From Pagrus major (taxonomy: Eukaryota > Chordata > Actinopteri > Spariformes > Sparidae), in NCBI RefSeq assembly GCF_040436345.1, contig NC_133224.1, positions 7,060,741-7,124,740 of the forward strand: a stretch of 64,000 bases of DNA, read 5' to 3'. The notes under the pieces were generated by a model. The model was not told where the DNA came from and did not search any database. It was given only the letters and a program-made list of their open reading frames with translations. Positions 49,368-62,600 of this stretch are shown here, piece by piece. A program made the translations under genes and the position numbers. Numbering within the stretch: the stretch's first letter is position 1; every line of letters begins with the position of its first letter.

Positions 49368-52017
49368 AGAAATCTGTATCAACTGAACCAATGGAGCGGA
49401 CGACAACATGAAAAACTACATCTGTGTACTTTCACAGCTTTCATGTGATCACTGTGTGCAGCTGTGCTGTCCAAATAACAAACAGTATTTGGTAAAGTGA
49501 ATCTAATAGCAGGTCATTTAAAATAAATGTATCATATGGTTTTAATCTTCTGTTGTATTTGGTATAAAGAGTTTAGATTATCACATATAATAATTGAAAT
49601 GTTTTGTTGTTTACGTCCGGTATGTTCTGACACCTTTGTTGTTGTTGTTTGTTGTTGCAAAGAACAAATATTATGTGTCGACACTCGTTGAGAGGTGATT
49701 GTGCAACTTTAAAGCCAGCATCTTTTGTAGTTTTTGATTAAAAAGAGTTAAACATTTATAACATTTAATGTATTTTATGTGAAAAAATCCTGTTACACAA
49801 AGAAGCTTTCTTCTGTCATTTTAAAAATGGCTTGATATTCTCTATATTTTATGTTTTGTTTTATATAAATGTATGTTTTTAAAAGGTGGTTGACCATTTT
49901 ATGCATCAATAAACTTGTTCCAGCAATAAGCTGTCAGCAGTGTTCCTCATAGATTTAGAGGGGAAAATGAATATAACTGTAGTTACTTCAGTTTGAAAAG
50001 TCTCTTCATATTTGTGTCACTACTCACTCTTCATAATGTGTATTAGAGTCAAGCCCATTCAGGCATATGTTGTACTGCATGTCAATTATCTTAGTGTCTC
50101 AACATGATGTAGAGATGATGCCTTGACATTGGAAGCCAACAGAACTTTATGTGCTTGTGCCGGTAGGGGTCAGCATTCAACAGCTAAGCCTAAATCTATT
50201 TACATTTTTTACATAACTTGTAGTTACATAGCAATGGCAGATAGCAGTAATACCACTGTGCTGATGTTATATGACAGTTGCTTCAAATAAGTGGGGGGTT
50301 CAAAAATAGACTGCTCTGATTATCTGACTGTGTTCTGGTTGGACTAAGTTTCCTGCAGCTTCAGAGTGAAACTAGTTGTTTATGTTGTTTACCTTCCAGC
50401 TTTCTCTCTTATGTATTGATATTTGTTTGAAGCATCAGAATTAAATCATAAAGACGGCTGCAGATGTTTCTCTTCTCTCCACAGAAGTTTGCTCTGAAGT
50501 TTTCTTTATGTTTAAATGTAACTACATGATTTTATTTGACGTATTATTTTTTACCACTATAACGTATAATGCCAAATTAACAAGAAGGCACAAATAGTTA
50601 AGAATGTGTTGTAGACCAAGTGTATACAGTTCTTCTAAACGCAACAAGTCCCAAAATTGAGTGCTTTCTTAATGGAGTCTGGTGACTTTCTCCACGGACC
50701 ACAGTTTATATTTGAAATGTTTACTGTGAAAATGTCATATTCTTAATTAGATTTGGTGTAAATGATGAAACGACGAATTTACAAGAAAGCAGCAATGACT
50801 TAGACTGTGTCGTAGCTGTTTCACAAAGTTTGTTAAGTTTCTCCTCATGAACCAATTCTTAAAATCACGTGATTTGTAAAGGGAGTCTGGTGGTATTGTC
50901 CTTACTAGTCACTTCCCCTTTAACGTTGTCCAAAGCTGTGACTTTCACCCACAGATTGAAGGACTCAGGTGAGCACTGCTCCTTCTCTTCTCCTCTGCTG
51001 GCATGGAGGGGGGGATTGAGCGGGCTCCGGGTGCCCTCTGCTGGTCAAGGTTCTCCACGACCAGGTAAGAGCAGGGTCACACAGATGGAGGTGAACTTAA
51101 ACTCTGAACAAACCATCCATGAAGTGGGAGATTATTGATGGAAAGCAGATTAAAGACAGTGACAGTTGTTCTGCTTGAAAAAAAAGGTGAAACACTTGAA
51201 CTGTCTCAGTAATAAAACAGAGCTGTGCAGTGGGTTAGTGGAGCTGTCTGTGTGAAATGATTAACTTCATAAGAAGTGCAGTCCTTCTCCTGGATTAGAC
51301 ACATTCGCCAAGTTCATTGTTACACATGATTAAAACATTCAGGTATAAAATGTTAAAATGAGTTGGAAAAGTCCCTCAAGACTGAGGATGTTAAAAGAAA
51401 AATAACATTTATCAAATATTAAGAAAAAAAGAGGGATTTTCACAAGACACACAGGAGTTGGACAGTAAAAATTTATGTTTTCGCATCATATAAAACAGTC
51501 ATATTTCATGTTTAAACACAGAGTTATGAAGTGCTTCACAGAGTCAGAAGTGATTTGCAGAAGATACAAATTCAGTTTGGTTTGAGAGATAATTTAAAAA
51601 CGATACAAACAAAGACAAATAAACATGTGAACAAAAGGTTCCAGTTTCAAGGGGTTGCCTGCTGTCAGACACATTCACATATACATGTATGATCACTTTA
51701 TTAAATATGAAATATATACAAACACTGACCACTACAGTGTACTTAGAATAATATGCAATAAAGTGAATGTTAGCAGATAAAAGTGCATGTATGGAGCACA
51801 AGCTTGTTTCAGTGCAGTTTGAGAAACAAGTTACAGAAACTTGTTAGAAATCATTAAAAACACGTTTGGCCACGGCGCTTCAGGTTTGAAGAGAGACTAA
51901 TAATTTATCGATCCTGTTTGTGTCATGGATCACACATTTGATGTTTGTCAGGTTAACAGATAATGTTTAAGCCAATAAAATCTCAGTTTGTCATCAAACT
52001 AATGAAATATCAGACTG
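49368..52017. other. gene E 3'UTR and intergenic region to the V-set gene
   Basis: AATAAA at 49908-49913 ends the gene E transcript by inference. From about 50000 on, similarity to the FCRL repeat unit stops. The stretch 50250-50870 holds sequence repeated near 54250-54420 in the same orientation and inverted copies of a dispersed repeat also found at 53262-53710. No convincing exon; the ORF near 50869-51138 has no recognisable domain. Confidence 0.5.
49908..49913 (+). terminator. polyadenylation signal, gene E
   Basis: AATAAA in the context GCATCAATAAACTTGTTCC, 541 bp after the stop codon. Confidence 0.65.
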
Positions 52018-53028
52018 TTAAAATACGTCATCATGGACACTTTTCTTAATTCCTCCACTGTACTTTTGTTTGTTAGACAGACAGTGAATAAATACCATGT
52101 AACAAACAACCAACACAAGTACCACTGCTGCTGTCAGTCCCAGTCCACAGTAGAGGCCGATCATTTCCCAACTGACCATGTTGGGTCTCTCAGGTGTGTC
52201 TGTGTTGGGTTTCTCAGGTTCTGGCCAATCCCTCGCTGCTGTAAAGAGACCAAACAACAGAACAGCTGAAGTTGTGACATATTTCTCGGATACTGTGAGA
52301 ATGAAGTGAAGGATTGTGGATTGTGGTCGTCCTCAATACTTTTCTTCAGGTTCTTATTGATCCAAAAAAGCTGCTGAAATTAACCTGTTAATAAAGTTCT
52401 ACTAACTCACCAGAGACGTTGAGCCAACATTCACCAAAGTCCACACCATAGTTTGTCCTCACATCACACAGGTACCAGCCTGAGTCCTCAGTCCTGAGTC
52501 TGGACACATTAAGTCTGAGTCGTCCGTCTCTGATGACGTCTTTGTCCCACTGGACTCGTCCTACAAACTGTTGATCTCGAGACTCTGGGACCACAACACC
52601 TCCACGTAGTTCAAACAGGACTGAGACTTTATGATCAGTTTTCATCTCACAGAAGGTAAAAAGGGACTTGGGAGAAGTATCAGTTGTGGTTGGGAACATC
52701 CATTCCAGTGTGATGTTGTGGTTCTCCTCTGCCTGATAGGAGGTCTGTGCCACATTCACTACAAATGTTCCTGTTGAGGAGACAGAGAGGGAAAGTGAGG
52801 AGCAGACACACTGACAACTTCAACATGGCAGCCTTTAAACTCCATCTACACATGTTTCTGTGGACAGTTTAGTGACGTCTCAGAGCTGCAGAGGCTCATC
52901 AACATCAACTGTTTGCTCACATGTGGGCTACTTTAACTGATTCATTGAATCACGGTGTAATAAAGTGAAGCTGTAAACTAACCACAGACACAGGTGAGGC
53001 TGATCAGCAGCAGGATCCTGCAGATCAT
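52018..53028 (-). CDS. small V-set Ig transmembrane protein
   Basis: Three exons on the minus strand: 53028-52983 (signal, MICRILLLISLTCVCG), 52770-52411 (V-set domain) and 52238-52018 (stalk, transmembrane, tail, stop). Phases agree and the frame gives 208 aa. The V domain has FTFCEM, GRVQWDKDV, RLRLNVSRLRTEDSGWYLC and several N-glycosylation sequons. The stalk is proline- and glutamate-rich, the membrane segment is about residues 162-186, and the 22-residue tail ends KKSVHDDVF with a single tyrosine and no ITIM or ITAM. The V domain looks closer to B7/butyrophilin-type V-sets of fish than to the neighbouring FCRL domains, but no specific member can be named. It sits between FCRL-like genes E and F in the opposite orientation. 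Confidence 0.78.
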
Positions 53029-53131
53029 CTTCTCCCTGTGAGAGGAGACAGAGGTGTGTTTGTTTTGTTTCATATTTAATTTAAATAACTGTTGTTTTGA
53101 AGTACTTGATCTAATTGTTGCGTCTGTGTGG

Positions 53132-53136
<5 letters not shown>

Positions 53137-53170
<34 letters not shown>

Positions 53171-53181
53171 GGTGGGTGTGT
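53137..53181. repeat. (GT)n microsatellite with GGGT tail
   Basis: GT dinucleotides followed by several GGGT units, about 110 bp upstream of the V-set gene start codon. Confidence 0.85.
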
Positions 53182-54904
53182 TTGAAACTCATGGACTCGT
53201 ACCACGCACTGAAGTAAATTTACGGCATCATCACCAGACTCCCTTAACAATCACGTGATTTTAAGAGTTGTCACATCGTGAGGAGAAACTTTAAAAACTT
53301 TGTGAAACAGCTACAATAAATTCTGAATCATTGGTGCCTTCTTGTAAATTCGGCATTAAATACAAAACATTCAGATGTTTCTTTCCCTGTAAAAAAAAGT
53401 TCTCTTTTTTAAAGTGCATCCTGTCTGCTTCTGTGTCTGAAGTGTTTTATTACCTCCCAGCAGCTGTTTGAACTCACATTTTCAACTTATTTCATCATTC
53501 ACACCAAATTGATTAAAGAATATAACATATTGATGGTAAACATGGAAAATTTAACATATCTAGTAAACACTAAAAAAGACTCGCCAGACCCCATTAAAAG
53601 ATGCTCAATTTTAAGACTTGTTGTGTTAGGAGAAACTGTATACATTTCGTGAAGCTCTGTCTATAACACATTCTTAACTATCTAGGCCAACTTGTTAATT
53701 CGGCAAACATTATACATAAAGTTTTTCCTTTCTTTGTGTAGAAGATTTGTTTTTTCCCAGTGAAATGACCTCATTTGAAACTGCTACTTCCTGCACTGTG
53801 GACCAATGTTACACATTTTAATGTGAACCTGGGTTGCTTTACACATTTAAAACTCATGTATTTCTTCTTTGCTTTTACAGAAACAGTTAAATGTTGTGCA
53901 GAGCCTCAGATGAAGACAGTGATGATGGCTGAGGACACTGGAGCCTGTGGTGACGGCTCCATTACACAACTCCCTTTTACAGTGCTGTGAGAGGGGTCTT
54001 TACATGAGAAGAATCATCCGATTCAGATGAGTAATTTTCTTCTTTCTAAACGGATGAATCCCACTCGGCCTCCTGCTTAGGAAACTTTACGCTCACGGAA
54101 ATGTCTGTGAGGATGATTTCATACGAGACGGTCTTCATATAACCTCTCACTCAATCGTCTGTATATGACTGTTTCACCGTTCAACTTCACCAAACGTGAC
54201 TGTAGGCTACATTAGCTTTTCTAGATTGACTGTACTATGCGTCATCATGACTGCAATTATACTGATCTGACTACTTCTTGACTGTGTTCTGGTGTAAAGC
54301 TTCCTGTTCAGGTTCATGATGGCAAACGCTCCACTTTTCTCCTGATCGAAAGAAGTTTGATCTGAAGTTTTCTTTATGTTTAAATGTAACTACATGATTT
54401 TATTTAAATGCTTAGGCGATCTGAGGGGGGATGAGGGAGGATGCCGTCCCGCTTGTTAGCAAAATTACCAAAAAGCATCCCCCTTGTTAACCTGCCATCA
54501 CTCTCCATCCGCTAGTAGGAGATAGTGTGTTACAATTCACACAATTCATTTTTTTATTTTGTTTATTTCATGTTTATTTTCAGTAATGTTCAAGTTTTTT
54601 CAGAGATGAGTTTTTTCTTTAATATCAATAGTAAGTTTGCTGTTTATGTTCTAAAACTAAAATGTTACTTTTTGTAAGTGTTTTTAGTGTGTCTGTTCAG
54701 AACATGGTGATGATAATTGTCACTTTTGTGCTGGTTTATAGTTTAACCATTAGTGAGGTAGCTGTTACATTTCCTGACACCAGCTGTTTTATCCCCTTTT
54801 GAAGTGCACTCTGCTGGGCAAACTATGTCATAACATCAATTTAAAATTACCCCAAGCATGTTTTTCTGCATTATAGTTTTTAAATGTAAGGTTTTCGTAT
54901 CAGT

Positions 54905-55005
54905 GCAGGTTGGACAATATAAACACCGATACTGATATATCTGTGATAGGCTAATATCGGCCGATAAAATCAGCCTACCGATAAATCGGTCGGGCTCTAC
55001 TTTTT
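54905..55005. repeat. interspersed repeat with TATCGGCCGATA palindrome
   Basis: Contains nested near-palindromes (TATCGGCCGATA and CCGATAAATCGG), a pattern seen in abundant fish repeats. Family not assigned. Confidence 0.45.
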
Positions 55006-56038
55006 TGCACAATGTTCACTGTGTGTCCTTTGGGGAATTTAGATGGTAAAAAATTCCAAGGGGTCATGTAACTTAAAATGACCTTGCTTGTAGTGTATTG
55101 TGAGAAACATGAGAAAACCCTGCCTGAATAAACTCAGTCCACTGCATACAATTTAAAGTTGTATTTACTCATTACTTTAATACAGGTATGAAAAGACAAC
55201 GGTAGTAGGGAGAGAAGGAAGATGACTGGATGAAATGGAGTTGTAGAATCAGAAATGTCACAGTTATGGTTAAGGCGTCCTGCAACAATGTCCTTTGGGA
55301 AGTGTACATAGGTGTGTCGGGGCAGGGTGGTGCTCCCATTGGGCCATCCCCCCGGTTAAAAATTAACAAATCACCTACTGGTTAAGTCCCAGGATGCCAA
55401 GTCAAGGTTACCTGTGAGCCTCATTCTCAAAAAGTTGTAGTCCTCTCTAAGTAATAACAACTTTGTCAACTTCTCTGATTTTAAACTTTTCATGTTCTTT
55501 GACTCTTTTGCAGCCAAAAATGTCACCCTGCTTTACTCAACTCAGCTTCTACCACAAGATTAGATTTTCCCTCATGATTATCCTATTTGATATCTGGACT
55601 CATTGTAGTAACATGAGGTAAAAACAAAGGCATCTCAGTTTACAGATATCTTCACTCCATCTTATAAGGCTGCAGCTCACAGGCCAGGTTACGTCTTAAA
55701 GGTTAAAAGTTGTGAAACATTGATAGCTAATGTAATACTTGTCCTTTTTTAGATTAATATCTGAGGACACCCGACTGTCAATCTTTTCTAATTTGTTAAA
55801 TTTAATTCTTTAACTGAATAAAACACAGAAAATCCACAAATATGCTATAAAATGTTAGTATATGGTCTCACATGTGCAATAATCACTGTTAATGCCACTT
55901 TTTCATTTGACATTTTTTAGGTACCAGGAAGTAACTTTTGCACAAGAGACAACTTATATAAAATTAACTAATACTGTCTATAGCTTAATAAATAAGTTTG
56001 TTGTATAATGTGTTGCTCAAGAAATCAGTAATGAGTGT

Positions 56039-56815
56039 CAGGCCTGGACAAGGAAAGAGGACTCAGGAGCAGATTTAGAGCAATACGAGCAGGTTTTTAT
56101 TTGAGATTGGATATCTTCACTTGAGCTCTTAAACCAGGTGACAAACAAACAGGCTATGAAACAATCTTATCTGAGGGCTATAAAACAAGAAACGAAACTA
56201 CAAAAAACTGGAGGCAAAACGACCTCAAAGAAAAAGACTAATGAAACAAAAAAATCACTCTTGACGAGGCACAGAAAAAGTACAAAGAACTAAACTACAC
56301 TGGCACATACGGCTATAAAAACTTATAACAAAAAAAAAAAAAAAAAAATCACTCCAATCGGAGGAAAAAGGAAAAAGGCTATAAACAAAATCTACGCTAT
56401 TGACTATCTCTGAAAACGAATAAAAACAAGAGGCACTCCACTGGAGGCAAACAACAGGCTATGAAATTATCTATGAATACTCTGAAAAAAGATTATCAAA
56501 CGAAAAGTCACTCATTTAAGAGGAAAAGTAAAAGAATACAAACTCGCAAATTTCGTGGCTTGGATCTAGGCTGTGGACGAGGGCTGGGGTGCGGGACGAA
56601 CACAAACACTCTGGCACAAGACAAAGGGAGAACGCAGACTATAAGCACATGAGGGAATTGGGGAGCAGGTGCAAACAATCAGGGCTCAGGTGAGACAATC
56701 AGACCGGTGACACATGAGAAAGGGCAAGTGACCTGAAACGAGAAGAGAGTTAGGTTTCAAAATAAAACAGGAAGTTACGAGACAAAACCCAAGACAAGAC
56801 AAACCTCACCGCGGT
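56039..56815. repeat. composite non-coding element with degenerate internal repeats
   Basis: Begins TGTCAGGCCTGGACAAGG and ends CACCGCGGTGTGACA, so the extreme ends TGTCA/TGACA are inverted. The interior repeats a loose unit containing GGCTATAAA/GGCTATGAAA and ACTCC-GGAGG. No ORF of note; the short ORF at 56461-56652 is chance. Probably a non-autonomous transposon. Confidence 0.5.
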
Positions 56816-57719
56816 GTGACAACGAGTGTTGGAGAGGTCACATGACTTGTGAGGCTGCAGAGAAAGAGAGACAGTTTCCTTCCTGACATACTGTAGATTG
56901 GATCATCCTGTAGATTATTGCTGCCTCAGTTGGGAACATTTTATCTGATAATTCTTCAGTTTTAATAACACAATTTAAAGGCAGTACTGTAGAGGAGATT
57001 GTCTCCTCCCTCCAGCACAGAATCTTTACATACATACTTTACATACATACATTTACACTTTAAGGTGGTTTTGTCACAACTTCACCCATAGGAAGTAACT
57101 GAGCTTGGAGAAAAACAGAAATAGTCTCATGAAGAGAAGTGAGCATGAAGAGAGCAGAAAGCCCTCTCTCACAGCTGCCCTCTGTTCCATTACTACTACT
57201 CTGGCTCTGACTTTACAAGTACAAAAACATTAAGAGGACCAATATCAATTTTCAAATCTGATGCACCATGAGTAAATATTAAGAAAGAACAGTCATGGAA
57301 AACCCCCTTAAATTTAAAAGACAATGGCATAACATAGGTCTACTTCAGGCAGAGACAAACATAAGTTTTAAAAAACTTCAAACATACTACAAGGAACATT
57401 TAACTGGTTATGAAACAGTGTCAGTTTAATAATGATGGCTCTATATGACCTACATACGCAAACAAGACCAGCAGTGAGAAGACGGACTGTTTCTGAATAG
57501 TTATTAGTTATTCTGAATGCAGCACAACTCAAACTGGATCAGAAATTAAATTTCTCTCTCACCATTCACTACTATACATTTTCTTTTCTGAAATAAGGTC
57601 CCATGAGGTTGACCAGAAGGGCCTGACTTCTTTCTGCTATGACATATGTTTCTTAGATGTGAAATAAGGAGGAGGAACAAACCTTTGCAAGAGAGATGAG
57701 CTAAGAGTTTATTCACAGT

Positions 57720-57734
57720 GGACAGGAAATGTAA
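57720..57734 (+). promoter_or_regulatory. Ets-like element upstream of gene F
   Basis: GGACAGGAAATGTAA aligns with GGCAGGAAGTGTAA of genes A and C and is followed by the same CATGCTGCGGTCAAA-type block. About 230 bp upstream of the start codon. Confidence 0.35.
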
Positions 57735-57952
57735 ACATGCTGCGGTCAAAACCACTGCAGGGGTTTGAGCTTTGTGTGAAAAGGAAGCAAGAACAGAGTC
57801 AGAACCGCACTCAGACGAGGAAATTGATGAAAAACTCTGCTCTCACCTTTATAACAAATTTAACTTCTCTTTTCTTTCTGCTGCGTTTATATTAATACAA
57901 AGTAGGAAGTTTGATCAGAAGCAGAGTGACAGTGTCGGTGCTGGATGTGAAG

Positions 57953-59582
57953 ATGGGTCACACTCTGCTCGGTGTGCTCGGGTTACTCTGTGAGTACATC
58001 TGACTTTCTATGTGATGTTCAGTATTTATATCAATGTAGTAGTTGCATAGGCAGGACCTTTGTTGCTGATTTGGCTTGGTTCAGATTGGAGGATTATGTC
58101 CATACCTGGACAATACATGAACAGTATATGATCTAAGGTATTATGTATATAGCTGTGGAGTTACATTTATTGCTTATTTTACTGGGCCTCTATATATTGA
58201 AGAGTTTTAAATGTGTTTCCCACCTCTGTAGCTCTGTAGCAGGATATCATCACAGACATGTGTGATACTGTTGATTGATAAACAATAGTTGCCACTGATG
58301 AAACTCCAGCTGGATTTTGTATTTGATTCTGGTCTAATGAAGTTTTCATCTTTATTTTAGTGCTGAATACACTCCTGTACGGACATGCTGAAGGTGACTA
58401 GTTATCTTTTCTATATTTACTGATCATGTTTGTCCTATCTGTCACCTACTGTGTCACTCTTGATCACTTGTTTTTGCAGTTGTGTTTTTCCATATATGTT
58501 TCATTTTACTCAGTGCACATTATGAAATGACTGGATTAGTGCTCAATTGTTAAGGGAAGCTACTTGGAAAGCGTAGCTCTGCATGATACCACTGACTTCA
58601 CACTGGAATAAGTTTAGTGTCTGTAAAGCTGCTTTAGTTTGGTTCACTGAAGCTGTGTAGAAAAAGCTGTTCAAACTGCTTTGTTAGAAAGATCAAATGA
58701 ACAAAACCTTATACAAAATTAAAACAGAATTGTTACAACCGTAGTGGTCGTATAAACATATGAGTTTACCTACACTCACGTATGAGTGAGTGTAGGTTGT
58801 CCAGGGAGCTGGTTTTGAGACTTGCTAAGTTAGTTAGCCATCTTGGGCAGGCCAGTAAAGTTTGGGTGTCTCTGCAGTTTGTTTCCCTTAGTTTTATACT
58901 TTGCACAGCAACTTGGTTTTGTGTGAGATGGCTGCTTTTGTTTTGGTCATTTTGGTGATGTGTGGCTGTAATTAACATTTTGTGTGCAGTAACTTGTAGT
59001 TTGTGACCTTTGGTTGTGGTAATTGTACTCCACTGGTGTAAGCTGACAACATTCGTGTGTAGTGGTGACTACAGAGTGACACCTTTTGTGTGGTGGTTGT
59101 TGCAGTCAACTTTTGGTGTGGTGACTCAGGTGTTACTGCTTTAGTGTACTTAATTACAGTTAGTGTGTTTGGGATGGAGTCACTCCACAGATCAGTGGAT
59201 CTTGAGTGGTGGGTGTGGCTTCCCAGTTTGTCCAGTCACTTTGTTTCTGGGTTACTATCTCCATTACAGTAACATGTGGTTGGAGACCACAAGGTGTCCA
59301 TTTTGTGTTGTGGTAGTGGCAGTTCACTTGTGTTGGATCTATGTGTGCTGCTGTTAGTGGATGGCAGAAATTCTGTAGTTTAACTACTCGTTGTGACCCT
59401 TTCGTTTTGTGGCTGTTGCCCTCCACTGTTGTGTTGGTCGCCTGTTGCTGTTTTGTGGTGAGTGTTACCACAGTAATTATGTGTTTGGTTTTAGTGGGAG
59501 TGGCACCCACTGATTTTGGTCCTGTACAAAAGATGAAGTGTCATTTTTATGTAGATTGTGGGTGGGGGGGTGGGGGGGTTAT

Positions 59583-59661
<79 letters not shown>

Positions 59662-62600
59662 CGTGCCCTCTGTGCTTAAATACTCTCTGTGCTTTAATTG
59701 CCCCTCTGTTACCTGAGTGTGTGGGTTAGGGCAAGAAGTACAGCAAGATGAGACACACAAGGGTGAAACTTCAAAGTAAAACAGGAAACAGAAACAAACA
59801 GACACAGAACCATGACACCTTTAAAAATGCTTCACTGCTGGTGGTGCTTGGGGGATGGGAAGAGGGGAGTCTCATTTTCATGTTGCGGCAGGTTTTCCCC
59901 CTGGTCGTAATAAATATTATACAAAAAGTCACAAAAATTTTGAGTTTTGCTGCAAAAAAGTCCACTTGTTCACAGGTCATACATAAAGAAAAGAACAAAA
60001 ATAATAAACCTCACTATTCATAGTGAAGTGCAGAATGTCAGTTTTGTTTTGTATCTAATGTCCAACAGACACTTGCCTTCCAAAAACTAGAGTCCAGATG
60101 AGTCATTTCTAACAACTTCTCTGACCATTTGACTCGACATTCCTTCACTGCAGTCAGGATCAAAGAAAAAGGGGAGCGGGGCTGGTGACAAGTTATAAAC
60201 CAAACTAAAGTGTCTTAAATAATCAAAGTAGTCGTAAGTCTTTGAAAACTACAAACCTCCAGAACAGTTTCAATGCTCTTTGGCATAATTTCTGTATGTC
60301 TTTAAACTTTATCACTCTATAGTCTCTATGTATGAGTAAAATAATCAAAAACATATTTAGTATTGATGTAATATAACTGCTAAAAAAAATTTATATGGTG
60401 TCAGATAAATCATACATTGTTTTGATTGAGCTTATTGAAAAATCATCTCTCTACCTCTGTTACATAGGTGATGGTGCAACCCTCGAAATTCCTGAATTCA
60501 CTTTGTTTGAAGGAGACTTGGTGATTCTGCGCTGTAAGCATCGTACTTCAAGTAACATGATGACAGCTGCCTTTTACAAAGATGGATCACCTCTTCAAGA
60601 CAGAAAGAATCTGTCATTTAGAAAAGGAGAAATGACCATTTATCATCTGTCAGTGTCAGATGAGGGCTGGTACAAGTGTGAGTTTGATGATGGGACAGAA
60701 TCTGCAGACAGTTTGCTGAGAGTGAAAGGTAAGAAGCTGTCTCACTGTGATGAAAAAACATTATTATTGTTTTCAATGCTGCACCAAGAATCCAAAGAAC
60801 AGGTCACAAAATCTCTAAACATCAAACATTCACTTATTAGCTTTTCTAAGCTTTCAGTTGCATTTCACTGTCTTCATCCAGTCGAGTTTTTTGTCTTCTT
60901 GCAGTAGATTCTACATGAAGTATTCACGATTCTCTTAAAATACTATCAAGTACTGAACAACAAGTTAAGCTTTCATCTGCCTTCAACTAACCGATCAATA
61001 AACAGCCTGACAGTCCTCAAAGTCAAGCAGCTCTTGTCACAAGAATCCTGGTGGCTGAGAGGCTGATTGCCTGATTGAATTATTTCAGATATTGGGTACA
61101 CGTACTATCAGCCTTTTACTACTAGTGGTCCCTAGAAATGTGTTTGGTATTGAAACATATTTATCTTGATGTGAACAACTTTCCTCTGTTTTCTTGTGTT
61201 TTCTGTACTTGCAGCTGTTTGTGGGGTCAAAACTGTTCAACTAATCAGTTCATTGAAACAATAAGTGTTTTCATTGTGTTATGTAAAAATGATAACATGA
61301 TGAATAACATTTTTGATGGCATGTCCATAACAGTAATTTCCTTGTTTTATTGTTTTTCTAAACCAAACAGCAGGTAGACGTACAGTCACACTGACAGCAG
61401 ACAGGACAGTCATACCACCGGGAGGCAGTGTGACACTGACATGTGCTGTGGAGGATCCTGATGGCTTCAAATATCAGTGGATCAGACAGAAGACAGACTC
61501 TTCTGGAAAAACTTCTCTTCAGCCTGTTAAAGAATCAAACAGAGTTATCTCACAAGGAGGCACATACACCTGCAGAGGATGGAGAAGTGAATCAGATGTC
61601 ATCACACCTGATAGTAATGCAGTCGTTATTGAGGAAACTGGTGAGTTTAGTATTTTCTAATGGAATAAACAACCTACAGTCTTTATGTTCTTAAACAATG
61701 TGCACAGTGTGAAGGGAAAGTGATTGTTAGTCATGTTAGCCCAGTACCTCTCACTTTACTGACAAAAATGTTTAAATATCCTTCATCAGGTCAAGAATGG
61801 GCTACTGGTTTGACCTCCTTCAATTTGTTAACAGAAACAAAGAGTTGAGGATGCTTCCTTTATGCTGTTCAGTTTAATTAATCAATATCTGGAATCAGGA
61901 TATTGTTCATGAGGAAAAGTTTACACAGTACTGCTGCTAATACTGTAGTTGTGAACAAGAGGAAGTGGAGGTGGCTGAGAAAACACACAATCAGCATGTT
62001 GTGCTGGGAGTTAACATTAATGTTATTAATGCCAAAATCACTACATGGTTTTATTTTGAGCAGATTTTAATTGGAACAAACTTTAAATCCTAATGTTATA
62101 AAGGCCTTTTACCAAACAGTTTTTAAAAAAAATGTAGAATCCAGCCTGCATGATGAACTAGATATTAGACACAAGACTAACAAAGAGGGATAATGAAAAT
62201 GTTCTTCCATATTGATGTGGTCAAAACAGTCTAGTGTCTGTACTAAATGCATCCTGTGAAAGGTTATTAACTGATAAAGCTAAACATATTGTTTGATGTC
62301 GATTAACCTTTTTGTCATTTTTACATTTTTGTCATTATCAAACTTATCCCAGGCTGAGGGACACCACTGGTTGTTGTGTATAATTTGGACACATGAAGCA
62401 GTCAGTGTGATCGCTGTGAACAGAAATACTGTGGTGGCACTTCTGCGTAATGCTGATGGATACATGGACTTTCTCTGTCCACTCACTGCTGAAGGACAAC
62501 GTGAATGGAGCAATTAATAAGTGCTTTCCAACCTCCATCTCAGACACATACAACTTGTTTTCTGTGCCAGAATTATGCAGGCCGTGACTCACTGTTCACT

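Larger units (their letters stand above)
53029..57952. other. repeat-rich intergenic region between V-set gene and gene F
   Basis: About 4.9 kb without a convincing gene. It holds dispersed-repeat copies (53262-53360, 53600-53710), a possible orphan exon near 53881-53989, a segment similar to 50300-50540 (about 54270-54410), a GC-rich repeat of the form TATCGGCCGATAAAATC near 54905-55005, a composite repeat at 56039-56815 and an Ets-like element at 57720-57734. Confidence 0.5.

Noticed and set aside
59491-59805. ORFs with long Cys-Val or His-Thr runs
   Set aside because: Translations of the (TG)n microsatellite.
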